In this document: positions 1 to 8,177 of the stretch, piece after piece
Layout of the letters: each line of letters opens with the position of its first letter
Position numbering within the stretch: position 1 is the first letter of the stretch
Assembly (NCBI GenBank): GCA_031291325.1
Contig: JARLJG010000071.1
Coordinates: forward strand, 1 to 64,000
From: Burkholderiaceae bacterium
Lineage (GTDB): Bacteria > Pseudomonadota > Gammaproteobacteria > Burkholderiales > Burkholderiaceae_D
Reading direction: 5' to 3'
Length of the DNA: 64,000 nt
Notes under the pieces: generated by a model
Databases searched by the model: none
Seen by the model: the letters and a program-made list of their open reading frames with translations, nothing else
Told to the model about the DNA's origin: nothing
Made by a program: the position numbers and the translations under genes

Positions 1-1
1 C

Positions 2-208
2 TTGTATTCGGATCTGCGGGTGCAACAGAATTTCGGCGCGTTGCAAAACGCTTACGGCTCGATACTGGCGACCCTCGGAACCGATCCGCTGCCTGAAGAG
101 ATCGGCGGCCACGATGTCGCCACGCTGAGCAAAGCGATGGAACTCGCCGATCACCGTAGCCTGGACGCTATCGTCGGGGCAAACTCTAGTGTGAAGAACA
201 GTCGATGA
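2..208 (+). CDS. C-terminal fragment, probable TolC-family outer membrane efflux protein (5' end outside window)
   Basis: The open frame runs in from the left edge and stops at 208. The TTG at position 2 is only the first possible start in the window, not a likely real one. The visible 68 residues (YSDLRVQQNFGALQNAYG, then LGTDPLPEEI) resemble the last helix and tail of TolC-like proteins of type I secretion or efflux systems, where a helical stretch leads into a short 'G.DPLP' segment. No partner genes are visible on this side, so the assignment is a family guess from a short piece. The last residues (SSVKNSR) look unlike a usual family terminus and may reflect a nearby frameshift. Confidence 0.4.
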   Translation: MYSDLRVQQNFGALQNAYGSILATLGTDPLPEEIGGHDVATLSKAMELADHRSLDAIVGANSSVKNSR

Positions 209-635
209 AAGCAAGCTGATCGACGGCTGGCGCAACGCGCGCCACGGTCGGCCAGCGTGTGCTGCCGGCGGCGCCGGTCGCGTCGCCAATCTCTATGCGC
301 TAGCTGACGAGTTCGATGCGTCCGGCAAGCCGCTGTTGGAACCCGGCACGCGGCGCCTGCAATTGCATTTGTTCGTCGGAAATTCAGCGCTGGTAACTTG
401 CTGGCCCCGGCATTTCTCTCGGTGGCGGCAATTCTATCCGCGATTCCGTCGAAGATGCAGGACATAAAATCATGCAGCGAAGCGCTGTAGGCCAACCTGG
501 ACGCGAACCGGGGACGTGCGGATCGGCAGGAAGATTTGCCGCGACGCCCTTCCATGTCGATTTTCCGGTCGATGCAGGCAACCGATGGGCCGTTTCGTTT
601 TTGCCTGAGCAATTTGTCGCCGGCACTCGATCAAA
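209..635. other. Gene-free stretch between the TolC-like fragment and the GntR regulator
   Basis: About 430 bases with no convincing gene. One forward frame (around 214-420) gives a protein-like run containing LYALADEFDASGKPLLEPG, but it has no start, is soon interrupted and matches nothing I recognise. It could be a decayed 3' continuation of an old gene. Reverse-strand ORFs here have Arg/Ser/Ala-rich composition typical of shadow frames. No hairpin followed by a T-run was seen downstream of the GntR gene. Confidence 0.4.
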
Positions 636-1349
636 TTAAGGCACCGTGCTCAAATCGGGGGTCAGCATGCGGATCGAGTCGAAGGTCAAGCGGATGTGCC
701 GTTCCAGCGCATCGCAAGCGCGTTTCGCGTCGCGCTGCAACGCGGCTTCAATGATGGCGGTGTGTTCGGCATGGACATCGCGTTGGTTGGGCGAACTGGT
801 GATCGCCAGGTGTCGGTAGCGCTCCGACTGCCGATACAGCAAGCCGATCAAATAGCGTTGCCAACGCGAGTCGCACGCGGCGATCAGCGCTTCGTGGAAA
901 CCGCGATTGCGTTGCTCCCATTCGCGCACGTCGCTGCCCCGGCCTAGCCTTTCCTCGATGTTGGTCAATTTATGGAAGGCGGCCACCAGGCTCGCCTCCC
1001 ATTCGTCGTCGCCTTGCCGGATGGCCTGGCGCAAGGCGTTCGTTTCGAGCAATACCCGCATCTGCGTAATTTCTTCCAGATCTTGCAGCGAGATCGGCGA
1101 AACATGAAAGCCGCGCTGCCCTTCGGCCACCACCAGCACGTCCGACAGCAACAGCGCAAGCGCTTCGCGCAGGGTTCCAGCGCCGATTCCGTAGCGATCC
1201 TTCAAATGTTCGACGCGCAATTTTTCTCCCGGCGCCAGGCGCCCCTCGATGATGTCGCGCCGCACTTGCAGGTAAGCGCCTTCGACCAGGGTGCGCGGCG
1301 GCTCATCGGTTTCGGTGAATGCGCTACTGAATTTCTGGCTTTGCATCAT
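636..1349 (-). CDS. GntR/FCD-family transcriptional regulator, AphS-like, of the phenol operon
   Basis: A 237-residue protein of FadR/FCD type. An N-terminal winged helix (about residues 20-90, with VRRDIIEGRLAPGEKL and GIGAGTLREAL) is followed by an all-helical FCD domain whose metal or ligand-binding Asp/His residues fit EQRNRGFHEAL and DVHAEHTAIIEAAL. The start lies 2 bases after the stop of the DmpR-type gene, so the two are probably co-transcribed. A GntR repressor (AphS) beside a DmpR-type activator is known from Comamonas testosteroni, where it lowers phenol operon expression without substrate. By analogy this protein is inferred to be a repressor of the rightward dmp operon, of its neighbour, or of both. 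Its operator may be the ATCTCGAGAT palindromes at 3082-3095 and 3373-3382. Confidence 0.85.
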   Translation of the reverse strand: MMQSQKFSSAFTETDEPPRTLVEGAYLQVRRDIIEGRLAPGEKLRVEHLKDRYGIGAGTLREALALLLSDVLVVAEGQRGFHVSPISLQDLEEITQMRVLLETNALRQAIRQGDDEWEASLVAAFHKLTNIEERLGRGSDVREWEQRNRGFHEALIAACDSRWQRYLIGLLYRQSERYRHLAITSSPNQRDVHAEHTAIIEAALQRDAKRACDALERHIRLTFDSIRMLTPDLSTVP

Positions 1350-1351
1350 GG

Positions 1352-3034
1352 CTATTCTTTCTCAGGAGCGGATTCCTGGTCGCGTTTCAGACGATAGATC
1401 AGTTGCGGGCGGGTCAACCCGAGCGAGCGCGCGGCTCCCGCCAGATTGCCGGCGTTGCGCTCGACTGCTTCCTGCAGCAACATGGTTTCGACCGCGTCCA
1501 GGGAAAGGCCGGAGGCGACGAAGGCTTCGCATAAGCGTAATTGCTCGGGCGGGCGCTTTTCTTCCAGCGTGCCGCTGTTGGTCAAATGGATGTCCGACTC
1601 GACGGCGCTGTCCAGGCTGAGCGAAAACTGGTCGAGTTCGATCCACTCGTCTTGCGGCGTCAGGATGATGCCGCGCTCGATCAGGTTTTCCAGTTCGCGC
1701 ACATTGCCGGGCCAGTCGTAGCGCTTCAGCGCCTGCATCGCGCGGTCGGTGACGCCGGCGACCCGTTTGTTGTGCAGCGCGCTGAACTTCTTGATCATCG
1801 CCTCCACCATCGGCGGAATGTCCAGCGTGCGCTCGCGCAGCGGCGGAATGGCAATCGGGTAGACGTTGAGCCGGTAAAACAGGTCGGCGCGGAATCTCCC
1901 TTCCTTCACCGCCTTTTGCAAATCGACATTGGTGGCCGTCACCACGCGCACATTCACCTTGCGGGTCTGTTCGTCGCCCAGTCTTTCTATTTCCCCTTCT
2001 TGCAGCACGCGCAATATCTTCGATTGCGCCATCAGCGGCAGTTCGCCGATTTCGTCGAGAAACAAGGTTCCGCCTTCGGCCCGCTCGAACTTGCCGATGC
2101 GGGTCGCGTGGGCGCCGGTGAACGCGCCTTTTTCGGCGCCGAACAATTCGGATTCGATCAAGTCGTGCGGTAGCGCCGCGCAATTGACGGCGATGAAGGG
2201 GCCGTTCGAGCGGCTGCTGGTTTGGTGCAGCGCGCGCGCAAAGCGCTCCTTGCCGACTCCGGTTTCGCCGGTCAGCAGCACCGTGACATTGGTTTCCGCC
2301 GCCTTGCTGACCAATTGAAAGGCGCGCAGGAACGCCGGCGAGCTGCCGACCATGTTTTCTATCCGATGCTTGCCCTCAAGCGAAGAGCGCAGCACGTCGA
2401 CTTGCGTGGCCAGTTCCAGCAGGCGCGAAACGATGGCATCGTCTTCGTAATATTTCGCGTATTCGGCGGCATCCGGCCATTCCGCCAGCGGCTTGCCGAT
2501 GATGCGGCAATGGTCCGGCCCGCAGGCCGCACATTCGACTTCCTTGAACAGCACGAAACGATCCATGAAAGCCGAGGTATAGCCGGAAGCGTAGCCGAGC
2601 AGCATCCAGCATACCGGATCGTGCTGCGGCCCGAATTCCTCGACATGGACTTGCGCCTCCCATGAATTCTTCCAGATGAATTCGCCGAAGAATTTGCCGG
2701 ACGCAATATCCATTTCAACCTTGACCGGCGTCACCTGCACACTGCCTTCCAGCATATGTAACTGCGGGCCGACAAAGAAAGCCGTCATCGGATCTTGATC
2801 GCCACGTATCTTGCGCGCCAGCTCGGCATCGCGTGTGCCGCACGCGTATCCCATGCGGGTAAGAATGCGGCGCGCCTGTTCGGCGCCGACCAGATTGAAT
2901 AATTCCTTGCGCAGCGCGGCCAGCGCCGCCACATGCGTCAACAGCATGCGATGCTCGCCCAGCCAGATCGCGCCATCCTCGGCAGAGAAACGCACTAATC
3001 GACGCAGGTCGAGATCCTTCGGATACTTGATCAT
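1352..3034 (-). CDS. dmpR: Sigma54-dependent phenol-responsive activator, DmpR/AphR/PoxR family
   Basis: With the start at 3034 the protein has 560 residues, close to DmpR (563). That ATG is preceded six bases upstream by GGAGA, and the protein then begins MIKYPKDLDL, like DmpR. In-frame starts further upstream (to 3103) have no such site. Order: XylR_N aromatic-sensing domain and V4R (about 15-215), linker, then the AAA+ domain with Walker A GETGVGKE (about 255), the sigma54 contact loop GAFTGA (about 302) and Walker B FLDEIGEL (about 325), and a C-terminal Fis-type helix-turn-helix. It should bind phenol, oligomerise, hydrolyse ATP and open the sigma54 promoter at 3404-3419. It is divergent from the catabolic operon and sits just upstream of the GntR gene in one unit. 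Confidence 0.95.
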   Translation of the reverse strand: MIKYPKDLDLRRLVRFSAEDGAIWLGEHRMLLTHVAALAALRKELFNLVGAEQARRILTRMGYACGTRDAELARKIRGDQDPMTAFFVGPQLHMLEGSVQVTPVKVEMDIASGKFFGEFIWKNSWEAQVHVEEFGPQHDPVCWMLLGYASGYTSAFMDRFVLFKEVECAACGPDHCRIIGKPLAEWPDAAEYAKYYEDDAIVSRLLELATQVDVLRSSLEGKHRIENMVGSSPAFLRAFQLVSKAAETNVTVLLTGETGVGKERFARALHQTSSRSNGPFIAVNCAALPHDLIESELFGAEKGAFTGAHATRIGKFERAEGGTLFLDEIGELPLMAQSKILRVLQEGEIERLGDEQTRKVNVRVVTATNVDLQKAVKEGRFRADLFYRLNVYPIAIPPLRERTLDIPPMVEAMIKKFSALHNKRVAGVTDRAMQALKRYDWPGNVRELENLIERGIILTPQDEWIELDQFSLSLDSAVESDIHLTNSGTLEEKRPPEQLRLCEAFVASGLSLDAVETMLLQEAVERNAGNLAGAARSLGLTRPQLIYRLKRDQESAPEKE

Positions 3035-3081
3035 CGGTTCTCCATCCGGTCGGGCAATGTTGTAGTTTGCGACCATCATAC

Positions 3082-3095
3082 AAATCTCGAGATTT
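3082..3095. promoter_or_regulatory. 14-bp perfect palindrome in the dmpR leader (candidate operator)
   Basis: AAATCTCGAGATTT is a perfect palindrome 48 bases upstream of the dmpR start. Its 10-bp core ATCTCGAGAT recurs at 3373-3382, beside the sigma54 promoter. Shared placement at both divergent promoters suggests an operator. The GntR protein encoded next door is the obvious candidate binder, but this is inference. Confidence 0.5.
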
Positions 3096-3170
3096 TTTAG
3101 CAAGCAAAAAACTTCCTGTCGTTGCTGCGAAGAACACTTTCAAGCGGTTCTTTGCTGAAATAAACCAATC

Positions 3171-3282
3171 TTTTGATACGACCAAAACGCGCCAATAGAT
3201 CATTTCAGTGGTTGTCATAAAGAAATATTTATATGCTGCGCCGCAAGGAAAATCGCCTATCCATATTCCTTTTTTGATTCAA
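3171..3282. promoter_or_regulatory. Possible DmpR-type upstream activating sequences
   Basis: Two short inverted repeats lie about 120-230 bases upstream of the -24 box: TTTTG-N7-CAAAA at 3171-3187 and TTGATTCAA at 3274-3282. XylR/DmpR proteins bind paired palindromes built on TTGA...TCAA at roughly such distances. The matches here are partial, so this is a weak call. Confidence 0.3.
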
Positions 3283-3372
3283 TTTTTGCGGCAGATTGCA
3301 CTAGGCAAGAGCGGGCAACAGCAGAAATCGCGCTTGCCGAGGTCTGGTAGCGCACCGCAATATAATCTCAAA

Positions 3373-3382
3373 ATCTCGAGAT
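3373..3382. promoter_or_regulatory. Second copy of the ATCTCGAGAT palindrome, upstream of the phenol promoter
   Basis: This repeats the core of the palindrome at 3082-3095 and ends 21 bases before the -24 box. A further half-like string, CTCGATA, follows at 3394-3400. The position would allow a repressor to interfere with the bending or activator contact needed at a sigma54 promoter. Confidence 0.5.
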
Positions 3383-3403
3383 AAATAATTACTCTCGATA
3401 TTT

Positions 3404-3419
3404 TGGCACGATGTTTGCT
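3404..3419 (+). promoter_or_regulatory. Sigma54 (-24/-12) promoter of the phenol operon
   Basis: TGGCAC, five bases, then TTGCT. The invariant GG (3405-3406) and GC (3417-3418) are separated by exactly 10 bases, as the consensus requires. Transcription should start near 3430, leaving only about 15 bases before the dmpK ATG. It lies between the divergent dmpR-type activator and the operon, as in other dmp/pox/aph systems. Confidence 0.92.
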
Positions 3420-3444
3420 GATAGGGACGTGACTGAGCAGACCG

Positions 3445-3726
3445 ATGGAGGACAAAATTTTTGACCCAGACCGCAAATTTGTACGTGTGATCGAAAACCG
3501 GCCAGACGGGTTCGTGGGATTTGAATTTGCCGTCGGCGAACCGGAGCTTTTTGTCGAATTGATGATGCCGGGCGCCGCCTTCAACGAGTTCTGCACGGCC
3601 AACCAGGTGACATTGCTCGCTCCGAAGGCAGTTCATGATGCATCGGGGCAAGCAGGAGAGCAACCAAGCGACTGGGACTGGGGCATGCGGCAAGCCACAC
3701 AGCAGCGTTTCAAATCAACAGAATAG
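3445..3726 (+). CDS. dmpK: Phenol hydroxylase accessory/assembly protein DmpK
   Basis: This 93-residue protein is the first gene of the operon. The central run FVRVIENRPDGFVGFEFAVGE, followed by PELFVELMMPG.AF..FC, is typical of the DmpK/PhhK/TomA0 family. In Pseudomonas DmpK helps iron insertion or assembly of the oxygenase and is not part of the active enzyme. There is no clear Shine-Dalgarno sequence before the ATG, and an in-frame stop just upstream (3430-3432) limits alternative starts. The predicted 5' untranslated leader is very short. Confidence 0.9.
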   Translation: MEDKIFDPDRKFVRVIENRPDGFVGFEFAVGEPELFVELMMPGAAFNEFCTANQVTLLAPKAVHDASGQAGEQPSDWDWGMRQATQQRFKSTE

Positions 3727-3727
3727 C

Positions 3728-3743
3728 CCGGCTTGCAAGCCGG
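3728..3743. repeat. 16-bp perfect palindrome between dmpK and dmpL
   Basis: CCGGCTTGCAAGCCGG begins two bases after the dmpK stop, and the strong AGGAGGAG ribosome site of dmpL follows at about 3758. In RNA it would form a small stable hairpin between the two cistrons. It could set the relative amounts of dmpK and the downstream genes by processing or stability. Confidence 0.55.
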
Positions 3744-3772
3744 CAAACCAGATACTTAGGAGGAGACAACCC

Positions 3773-4765
3773 ATGCATATCGATCTTCGCACGGTCAGCA
3801 TCAAGCCTTTGCGCCAGACCTTCGACCATGTCGCTGCGCGCATCGGCGGCGACAAGCCGGCCTCGCGCTATCAGGAAGGCACCTACGACCTGCAGGCGGC
3901 GGCCAATTTTCATTACCGCCCGCTGTGGGACCCGGAGCACGAGATATTCGACGCCACCCGCACCGCGATCAAGATGGCCGACTGGTACGCGTTCAAGGAT
4001 CCGCGCCAGTTTTATTACGGCACCTACACCCTGGCACGGGCCCGGATGCAGGAAAAGGCGGAAGCCGATTTCGAATTCGTCGAGGAGCGCAAGCTGGCCG
4101 ACAGCTACCCGCAGCCGGCCAAGCAACTGGCGCTGGAAGTGTTGCTGCCGCTGCGCCACGCCGAATGGGGCGCCAACATGAACAATTCCTCGATCTGCGC
4201 ATACGGCTTCGGCACCGCCATCACGCAGCCGTGCATCTACCAGGCGATGGATCACCTGGGCATGGCGCAATACCTGACGCGCGTCGGCCTGTTGTTCGAG
4301 GACGTCGGCGCACTCGATGTCGCCAAGGAATCCTGGCTGAAGGATGCCAAGTGGCAGGGCTTGCGCCGCTACGTGGAAGACAGCTTCGTCGTCAAAGACT
4401 GGTTTGAATTGTACGTTGCGCAAAACCTGGTGCTGGACGGCTTGTTGTATCCATTGATCTATGCGCGCTTCGACCAGGCACTGGCGGCGCAAGGCGGTCC
4501 GGTGGTGTCGATGCTGACCCGCTTCCAGGGCGAGTGGTACGAAGAATCGAGCAAGTGGGTCGATGCCAGCATCAAGACCGCTGCCGCCGAATCGGAAGAG
4601 AACCGCGCGTTGCTGTCGCGCTGGGTCGCCACCTACCGCGATCGGGCAGTCGCCGCGTTGGCGCCGATTGCCGCGCACGCGCTGGGTGACGATGCAAGCG
4701 CGGAGATGGCCGAACTGGTCGAAGAATTCAACCGCCGGGCGGCCAAATCCGGCTTGACGGTTTAA
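3773..4765 (+). CDS. dmpL: Phenol hydroxylase beta subunit (P1), DmpL
   Basis: A 330-residue protein matching DmpL (331) in length and type. It is the beta subunit of the bacterial multicomponent monooxygenase hydroxylase, pairing with DmpN and DmpO as an (alpha-beta-gamma)2 dimer that turns phenol into catechol. The ATG at 3773 is preceded by AGGAGGAGAC; a longer reading frame extends upstream but would overlap dmpK. It shares the ferritin-like helical fold of this family but carries no diiron ligands. The beginning (MHIDLRTVSIKPLRQTFDHV) and internal YADLxxD-like helices are characteristic. It is followed at once by dmpM. Confidence 0.95.
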   Translation: MHIDLRTVSIKPLRQTFDHVAARIGGDKPASRYQEGTYDLQAAANFHYRPLWDPEHEIFDATRTAIKMADWYAFKDPRQFYYGTYTLARARMQEKAEADFEFVEERKLADSYPQPAKQLALEVLLPLRHAEWGANMNNSSICAYGFGTAITQPCIYQAMDHLGMAQYLTRVGLLFEDVGALDVAKESWLKDAKWQGLRRYVEDSFVVKDWFELYVAQNLVLDGLLYPLIYARFDQALAAQGGPVVSMLTRFQGEWYEESSKWVDASIKTAAAESEENRALLSRWVATYRDRAVAALAPIAAHALGDDASAEMAELVEEFNRRAAKSGLTV

Positions 4766-4774
4766 GGAGACATG

Positions 4775-5044
4775 ATGTCCAACGTATTTATCGCGTTTCA
4801 GACGAACGAAGAAACCCGCAGCATCATCGCGGCGATTGCCGAAGACAACCCGAACGCAACCATCAACGAACAGCCGGCGATGGTGAAGATCGATGCTCCC
4901 AACAACTTGACCATCAAGCGCTTGACGGTGGAGGAAAAGATGGGACGCGCGTTCGACCTGCAAGAGCTGCATGTCCACCTGATTACGCTGGGCGGGCATA
5001 TCGACGAAACGGACGACGAATTCACGCTTAGCTGGGTGCAGTAA
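4775..5044 (+). CDS. dmpM: Phenol hydroxylase regulatory/effector protein (P2), DmpM
   Basis: A small, cofactor-free protein of 89 residues (MSNVFIAFQTNEETRSIIAAI...). It is the MmoB/DmpM-type coupling protein that docks on the hydroxylase and gates oxygen activation. Two ATGs are adjacent (4772 and 4775). The AAGGAG at 4764-4769 is too close to the first, so 4775 is preferred. The dmpL stop lies just upstream. Confidence 0.93.
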   Translation: MSNVFIAFQTNEETRSIIAAIAEDNPNATINEQPAMVKIDAPNNLTIKRLTVEEKMGRAFDLQELHVHLITLGGHIDETDDEFTLSWVQ

Positions 5045-5091
5045 GTACATAAAAGTACATAAGCAACCAGACACCATAAAGGAGACGAGAC

Positions 5092-6642
5092 ATGGACATG
5101 AAAGTGAAGAAAAAGCTGGGCCTGAAAGAGCGATACGCTGCAATGACGCGCGGCCTGGATTGGGAAACTACCTATCAGCCGATGGATGAGGTCTATCCGT
5201 ACGACAAATTCGAAGGCATCAAGATCCACGACTGGGACAAGTGGGAAGATCCGTTCCGCCTGACCATGGACGCCTATTGGAAATACCAGGCCGAGAAGGA
5301 GCGCAAGCTGTACGCGATCCTGGACGCCTTCAACCAGAACAACGGCCACCTGGGCGTCACCGATGCTCGCTACATCAATGCGTTGAAACTGTTCCTGACG
5401 GGCGTGTCGCCGCTCGAATACATGGCGCATCGCGGCTTTGCCCACGTCGGTCGGCAATTGCGCGGCGCCGGCGCGCGGGTCGCCTGCCAAATGCAATCGC
5501 TGGATGAAATCCGCCACGCGCAGACGCAGATTCACTCGCTGTCGAACTACAACAAGCATTACAACGGCTTCCACGACTTCCGCCACATGCATGACCGCGT
5601 CTGGTATCTGTCGGTGCCGAAATCGTTCTTCGACGACGCGATTACCGCCGGGCCTTTCGAATACATGGTGGCAATCGGCTTCTCGTTCGAATATGTGTTG
5701 ACCAACCTGCTGTTCGTGCCCTTCATTTCCGGCGCGGCCTACAACGGCGACATGGGCGCGATGGCATTCGGCTTTTCGGCGCAGTCGGACGAAGCGCGGC
5801 ACATGACGCTGGGTCTGGAAATGATCAAGTTCATGCTCGAACAAGACCCGGACAATCTGCCCATCGTGCAGCGCTGGATCGACAAATGGACCTGGCGCGG
5901 CATCCGCGTGCTGACCTTGGTCGGCATGATGATGGACTACATGTTGCCCAAGCGCGTGATGAGCTGGAAGGAAGCGTGGGAAGTGTATTTCGAGGAAAGC
6001 GGCGGCGCGCTGTTCAAGGATCTGGCGCGCTACGGCATCACGATTCCCAAGTGCGTCGAACAGGCCACCATCGACAAGGAACATATCACCCATCAAGCCT
6101 GGGCCACCTTCTATCAATACGGCGCCGCCGCCGATTTCCATACCTGGATTCCGGGCAAGGAAGAGCTGGACTGGCTGTCGGAGAAATATCCGAACACCTT
6201 CGACAAATACTATCGTCCGCGCCTTGAATACTGGGGCGAGCAAGCCAAGCAAGGCAAGCGCTTCTATAACGCGACGCTGCCGATGCTGTGCCAATGCTGC
6301 CAGATTCCGATGTTGTTCACGGAACCGGAAGACCCGACCAAGATTTGCTACCGCGAGTCGGACTACAACGGCGAGAAATACCACTTCTGCTCGGATCACT
6401 GCAAAGAGATTTTCGATCACGAGCCGGAAAAATACGTGCAGGCCTGGCTGCCGGTGCAACAGATTTATCAAGGCAATTGCTTCAAGCCCGATGTCGATCC
6501 GATGGCGGAAGGATTCAATCCGCTGGCGGCGGTGCTCGATTGGTACAACGTCCAGTTCGGTCGCGACAATCTGGATTTCGAAGGTTCGGAAGATCAAAAG
6601 AATTTCGAGAACTGGCGACAGATGGCCAAGAGCAATACCTGA
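5092..6642 (+). CDS. dmpN: Phenol hydroxylase alpha (large, diiron) subunit (P3), DmpN
   Basis: The catalytic subunit, 516 residues. Carboxylate-bridged diiron ligands are visible: Glu109 (SPLEYMAH), DEIRH at 138-142 and DEARH at 233-237, giving the paired ExxH pattern of the family. The C-terminal part (about 400-450) has a YHS-like domain with Cys residues (CQCCQIPM, FCSDHCKEIF). It uses O2 and electrons from DmpP, gated by DmpM, to hydroxylate phenol or methylphenols to catechols. GGAGACGAG precedes the ATG. The length equals that of DmpN and no key residue is missing. Confidence 0.97.
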   Translation: MDMKVKKKLGLKERYAAMTRGLDWETTYQPMDEVYPYDKFEGIKIHDWDKWEDPFRLTMDAYWKYQAEKERKLYAILDAFNQNNGHLGVTDARYINALKLFLTGVSPLEYMAHRGFAHVGRQLRGAGARVACQMQSLDEIRHAQTQIHSLSNYNKHYNGFHDFRHMHDRVWYLSVPKSFFDDAITAGPFEYMVAIGFSFEYVLTNLLFVPFISGAAYNGDMGAMAFGFSAQSDEARHMTLGLEMIKFMLEQDPDNLPIVQRWIDKWTWRGIRVLTLVGMMMDYMLPKRVMSWKEAWEVYFEESGGALFKDLARYGITIPKCVEQATIDKEHITHQAWATFYQYGAAADFHTWIPGKEELDWLSEKYPNTFDKYYRPRLEYWGEQAKQGKRFYNATLPMLCQCCQIPMLFTEPEDPTKICYRESDYNGEKYHFCSDHCKEIFDHEPEKYVQAWLPVQQIYQGNCFKPDVDPMAEGFNPLAAVLDWYNVQFGRDNLDFEGSEDQKNFENWRQMAKSNT

Positions 6643-6710
6643 GCAGATAACGAAAAAAGCGCAGGCGGATGTTCAGTAAATCCGCTCTGCGCACAACAAA
6701 GGAGACCAGC

Positions 6711-7070
6711 ATGGCAGTCGTAGCAAACAAGCCTTATATCGGCGTCGTCAAGGACAGCGTCGACAAATATCACGGCAATCAATTGTTGTTCGTCGGATGG
6801 GAAGACCACCTCTTTTTCTGCGCGCCGTTTGCCTTTCCATTTCCGCCGGCGATGCGTTTCGGCGACGTGGTGGAGAAGGTGTTGCCCGGTTCTTTCGGTG
6901 TCCATCCCGATTGGGAAAAAATCGATTGGAGCAGCGCCCAATGGTTCAAATCGGGCAAGCCCTGGGCTCCCGATTTCAACCGCTCGCTGGCCGAAAACGG
7001 CTTGCAGCACAAAGACGTGATTCGCTTTCGCACCCCCGGCTTGACCGGCATCAAAGGCTCGTGCAGCTAA
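6711..7070 (+). CDS. dmpO: Phenol hydroxylase gamma subunit (P4), DmpO
   Basis: A 119-residue protein, the usual DmpO length, starting at the ATG after AAAGGAGACC. A longer frame starting at 6669 lacks a ribosome site. The segment FVGWEDHLFFCAPFAFPFPPAMRFGDVVE is typical of the P4 subunit, which completes the hydroxylase heterotrimer. It lies between dmpN and the reductase gene, as in all dmp-type operons. Confidence 0.94.
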   Translation: MAVVANKPYIGVVKDSVDKYHGNQLLFVGWEDHLFFCAPFAFPFPPAMRFGDVVEKVLPGSFGVHPDWEKIDWSSAQWFKSGKPWAPDFNRSLAENGLQHKDVIRFRTPGLTGIKGSCS

Positions 7071-7101
7071 TCGTTCAGCTAAGTTCCAAGGAAAACGAGT
7101 C

Positions 7102-8163
7102 ATGAGTTATCAGCTCACCATTGAACCGCTCGGACAGACGATAGACGTCGAAGACGGGCAAACCGTTCTCGACGCCAGTCTGCGCGCCGGCATCTACCTG
7201 CCGCACGCTTGTTGCCACGGCCTGTGCGCGACTTGCAAGGTCCAGGTGCTGGACGGCGAAATCGATCACGGCGAAGCATCCAACTTCGCCCTGATGGATT
7301 ACGAACGGGAAGAAGGCATGGCGCTCGCCTGTTGCGCCACCTTGCAATCGGATTTGACCATCGAAGCCGATATCGAGGTCGAGGCCGATGCGCAAAATCT
7401 GCCGGTGCGGGATTTCGAAGGCACGGTCAGCCGCATCGAAAACCTGACGCCCACCATCAAAGGGGTGTGGATCAGCCTCGACGATGCCAGCGGCATGCGC
7501 TTTCAAGCCGGGCAATACATCAATCTGCATGTGCCGGGCGAAAACACCTGCCGCGCCTTTTCGCTGGCCAACCCGCCATCGGCGGCAGCCGAGGTGGAAT
7601 TGAACATCCGCATCGTGCCGGGCGGACGGGTGACGCGCTGGGTGCATTCCGACCTGCGGGCCGGCGACCGCGTCAAGTTGTCGGGACCGTATGGACGCTT
7701 CTTCGTGCGCAAGTCGGCTGCATTGCCATCGCTGTTCCTGGCCGGCGGATCGGGATTGTCGAGTCCGCGCTCGATGATCCTCGATCTGCTCGACGAAGGA
7801 AGCCAATTGCCGATCACCCTGGTGTACGGCGCCCGCAGCCGCGACGAGTTGTATTACCACGAGCAATTCGTCGCGTTGGCGGCAGCGCATCCGCATTTTA
7901 CCTACGTGCCGGCGCTGTCGAACGAAGCGGCAGAGAGCGACTGGAGCGGCTTTCGCGGCTTCGTGCACGATGCGGCAAAGGCGCATTTCGACAACGATTT
8001 TCGCGGGCATAAGGCGTACTTGTGCGGGCCGCCGATCATGATCGACGCCTGCATCACCACGCTGATGCAGGGCCGACTGTTTGAACGCGACATCTATACC
8101 GAGAAATTCTTTTCGGCGGCCGATGCGCAGCAGGTCAGAAGTCCTTTGTTCAAGAAGATCTGA
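7102..8163 (+). CDS. dmpP: Phenol hydroxylase FAD/[2Fe-2S] reductase (P5), DmpP
   Basis: This 353-residue protein is exactly the DmpP length. The N-terminal plant-type ferredoxin domain has cluster cysteines at about 37, 42 and 45 (CCHGLCATCK) and 77. An FAD-binding barrel follows with RAFSLANPP (about 151), then an NAD(P)H domain with LAGGSGLSSPRSMI and YLCGPPIMID. It passes electrons from NADH through FAD and the iron-sulfur cluster to the diiron centre of DmpN. AAGGAAAACGAG precedes the ATG. It closes the hydroxylase part of the operon. Confidence 0.96.
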   Translation: MSYQLTIEPLGQTIDVEDGQTVLDASLRAGIYLPHACCHGLCATCKVQVLDGEIDHGEASNFALMDYEREEGMALACCATLQSDLTIEADIEVEADAQNLPVRDFEGTVSRIENLTPTIKGVWISLDDASGMRFQAGQYINLHVPGENTCRAFSLANPPSAAAEVELNIRIVPGGRVTRWVHSDLRAGDRVKLSGPYGRFFVRKSAALPSLFLAGGSGLSSPRSMILDLLDEGSQLPITLVYGARSRDELYYHEQFVALAAAHPHFTYVPALSNEAAESDWSGFRGFVHDAAKAHFDNDFRGHKAYLCGPPIMIDACITTLMQGRLFERDIYTEKFFSAADAQQVRSPLFKKI

Positions 8164-8177
8164 CCGTGGAGATGCCC

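Noticed and set aside
3710-5143. Long reverse-strand ORF (477 codons) across dmpL/dmpM
   Set aside because: Shadow of the real genes: Arg/Gln/Val/His-rich, no family motifs, no ribosome site, fully inside confirmed dmp genes.
4798-6597. Reverse-strand ORF of 599 codons opposite dmpN
   Set aside because: Antisense shadow caused by high-GC codon bias; dmpN carries both diiron motifs on the forward strand.
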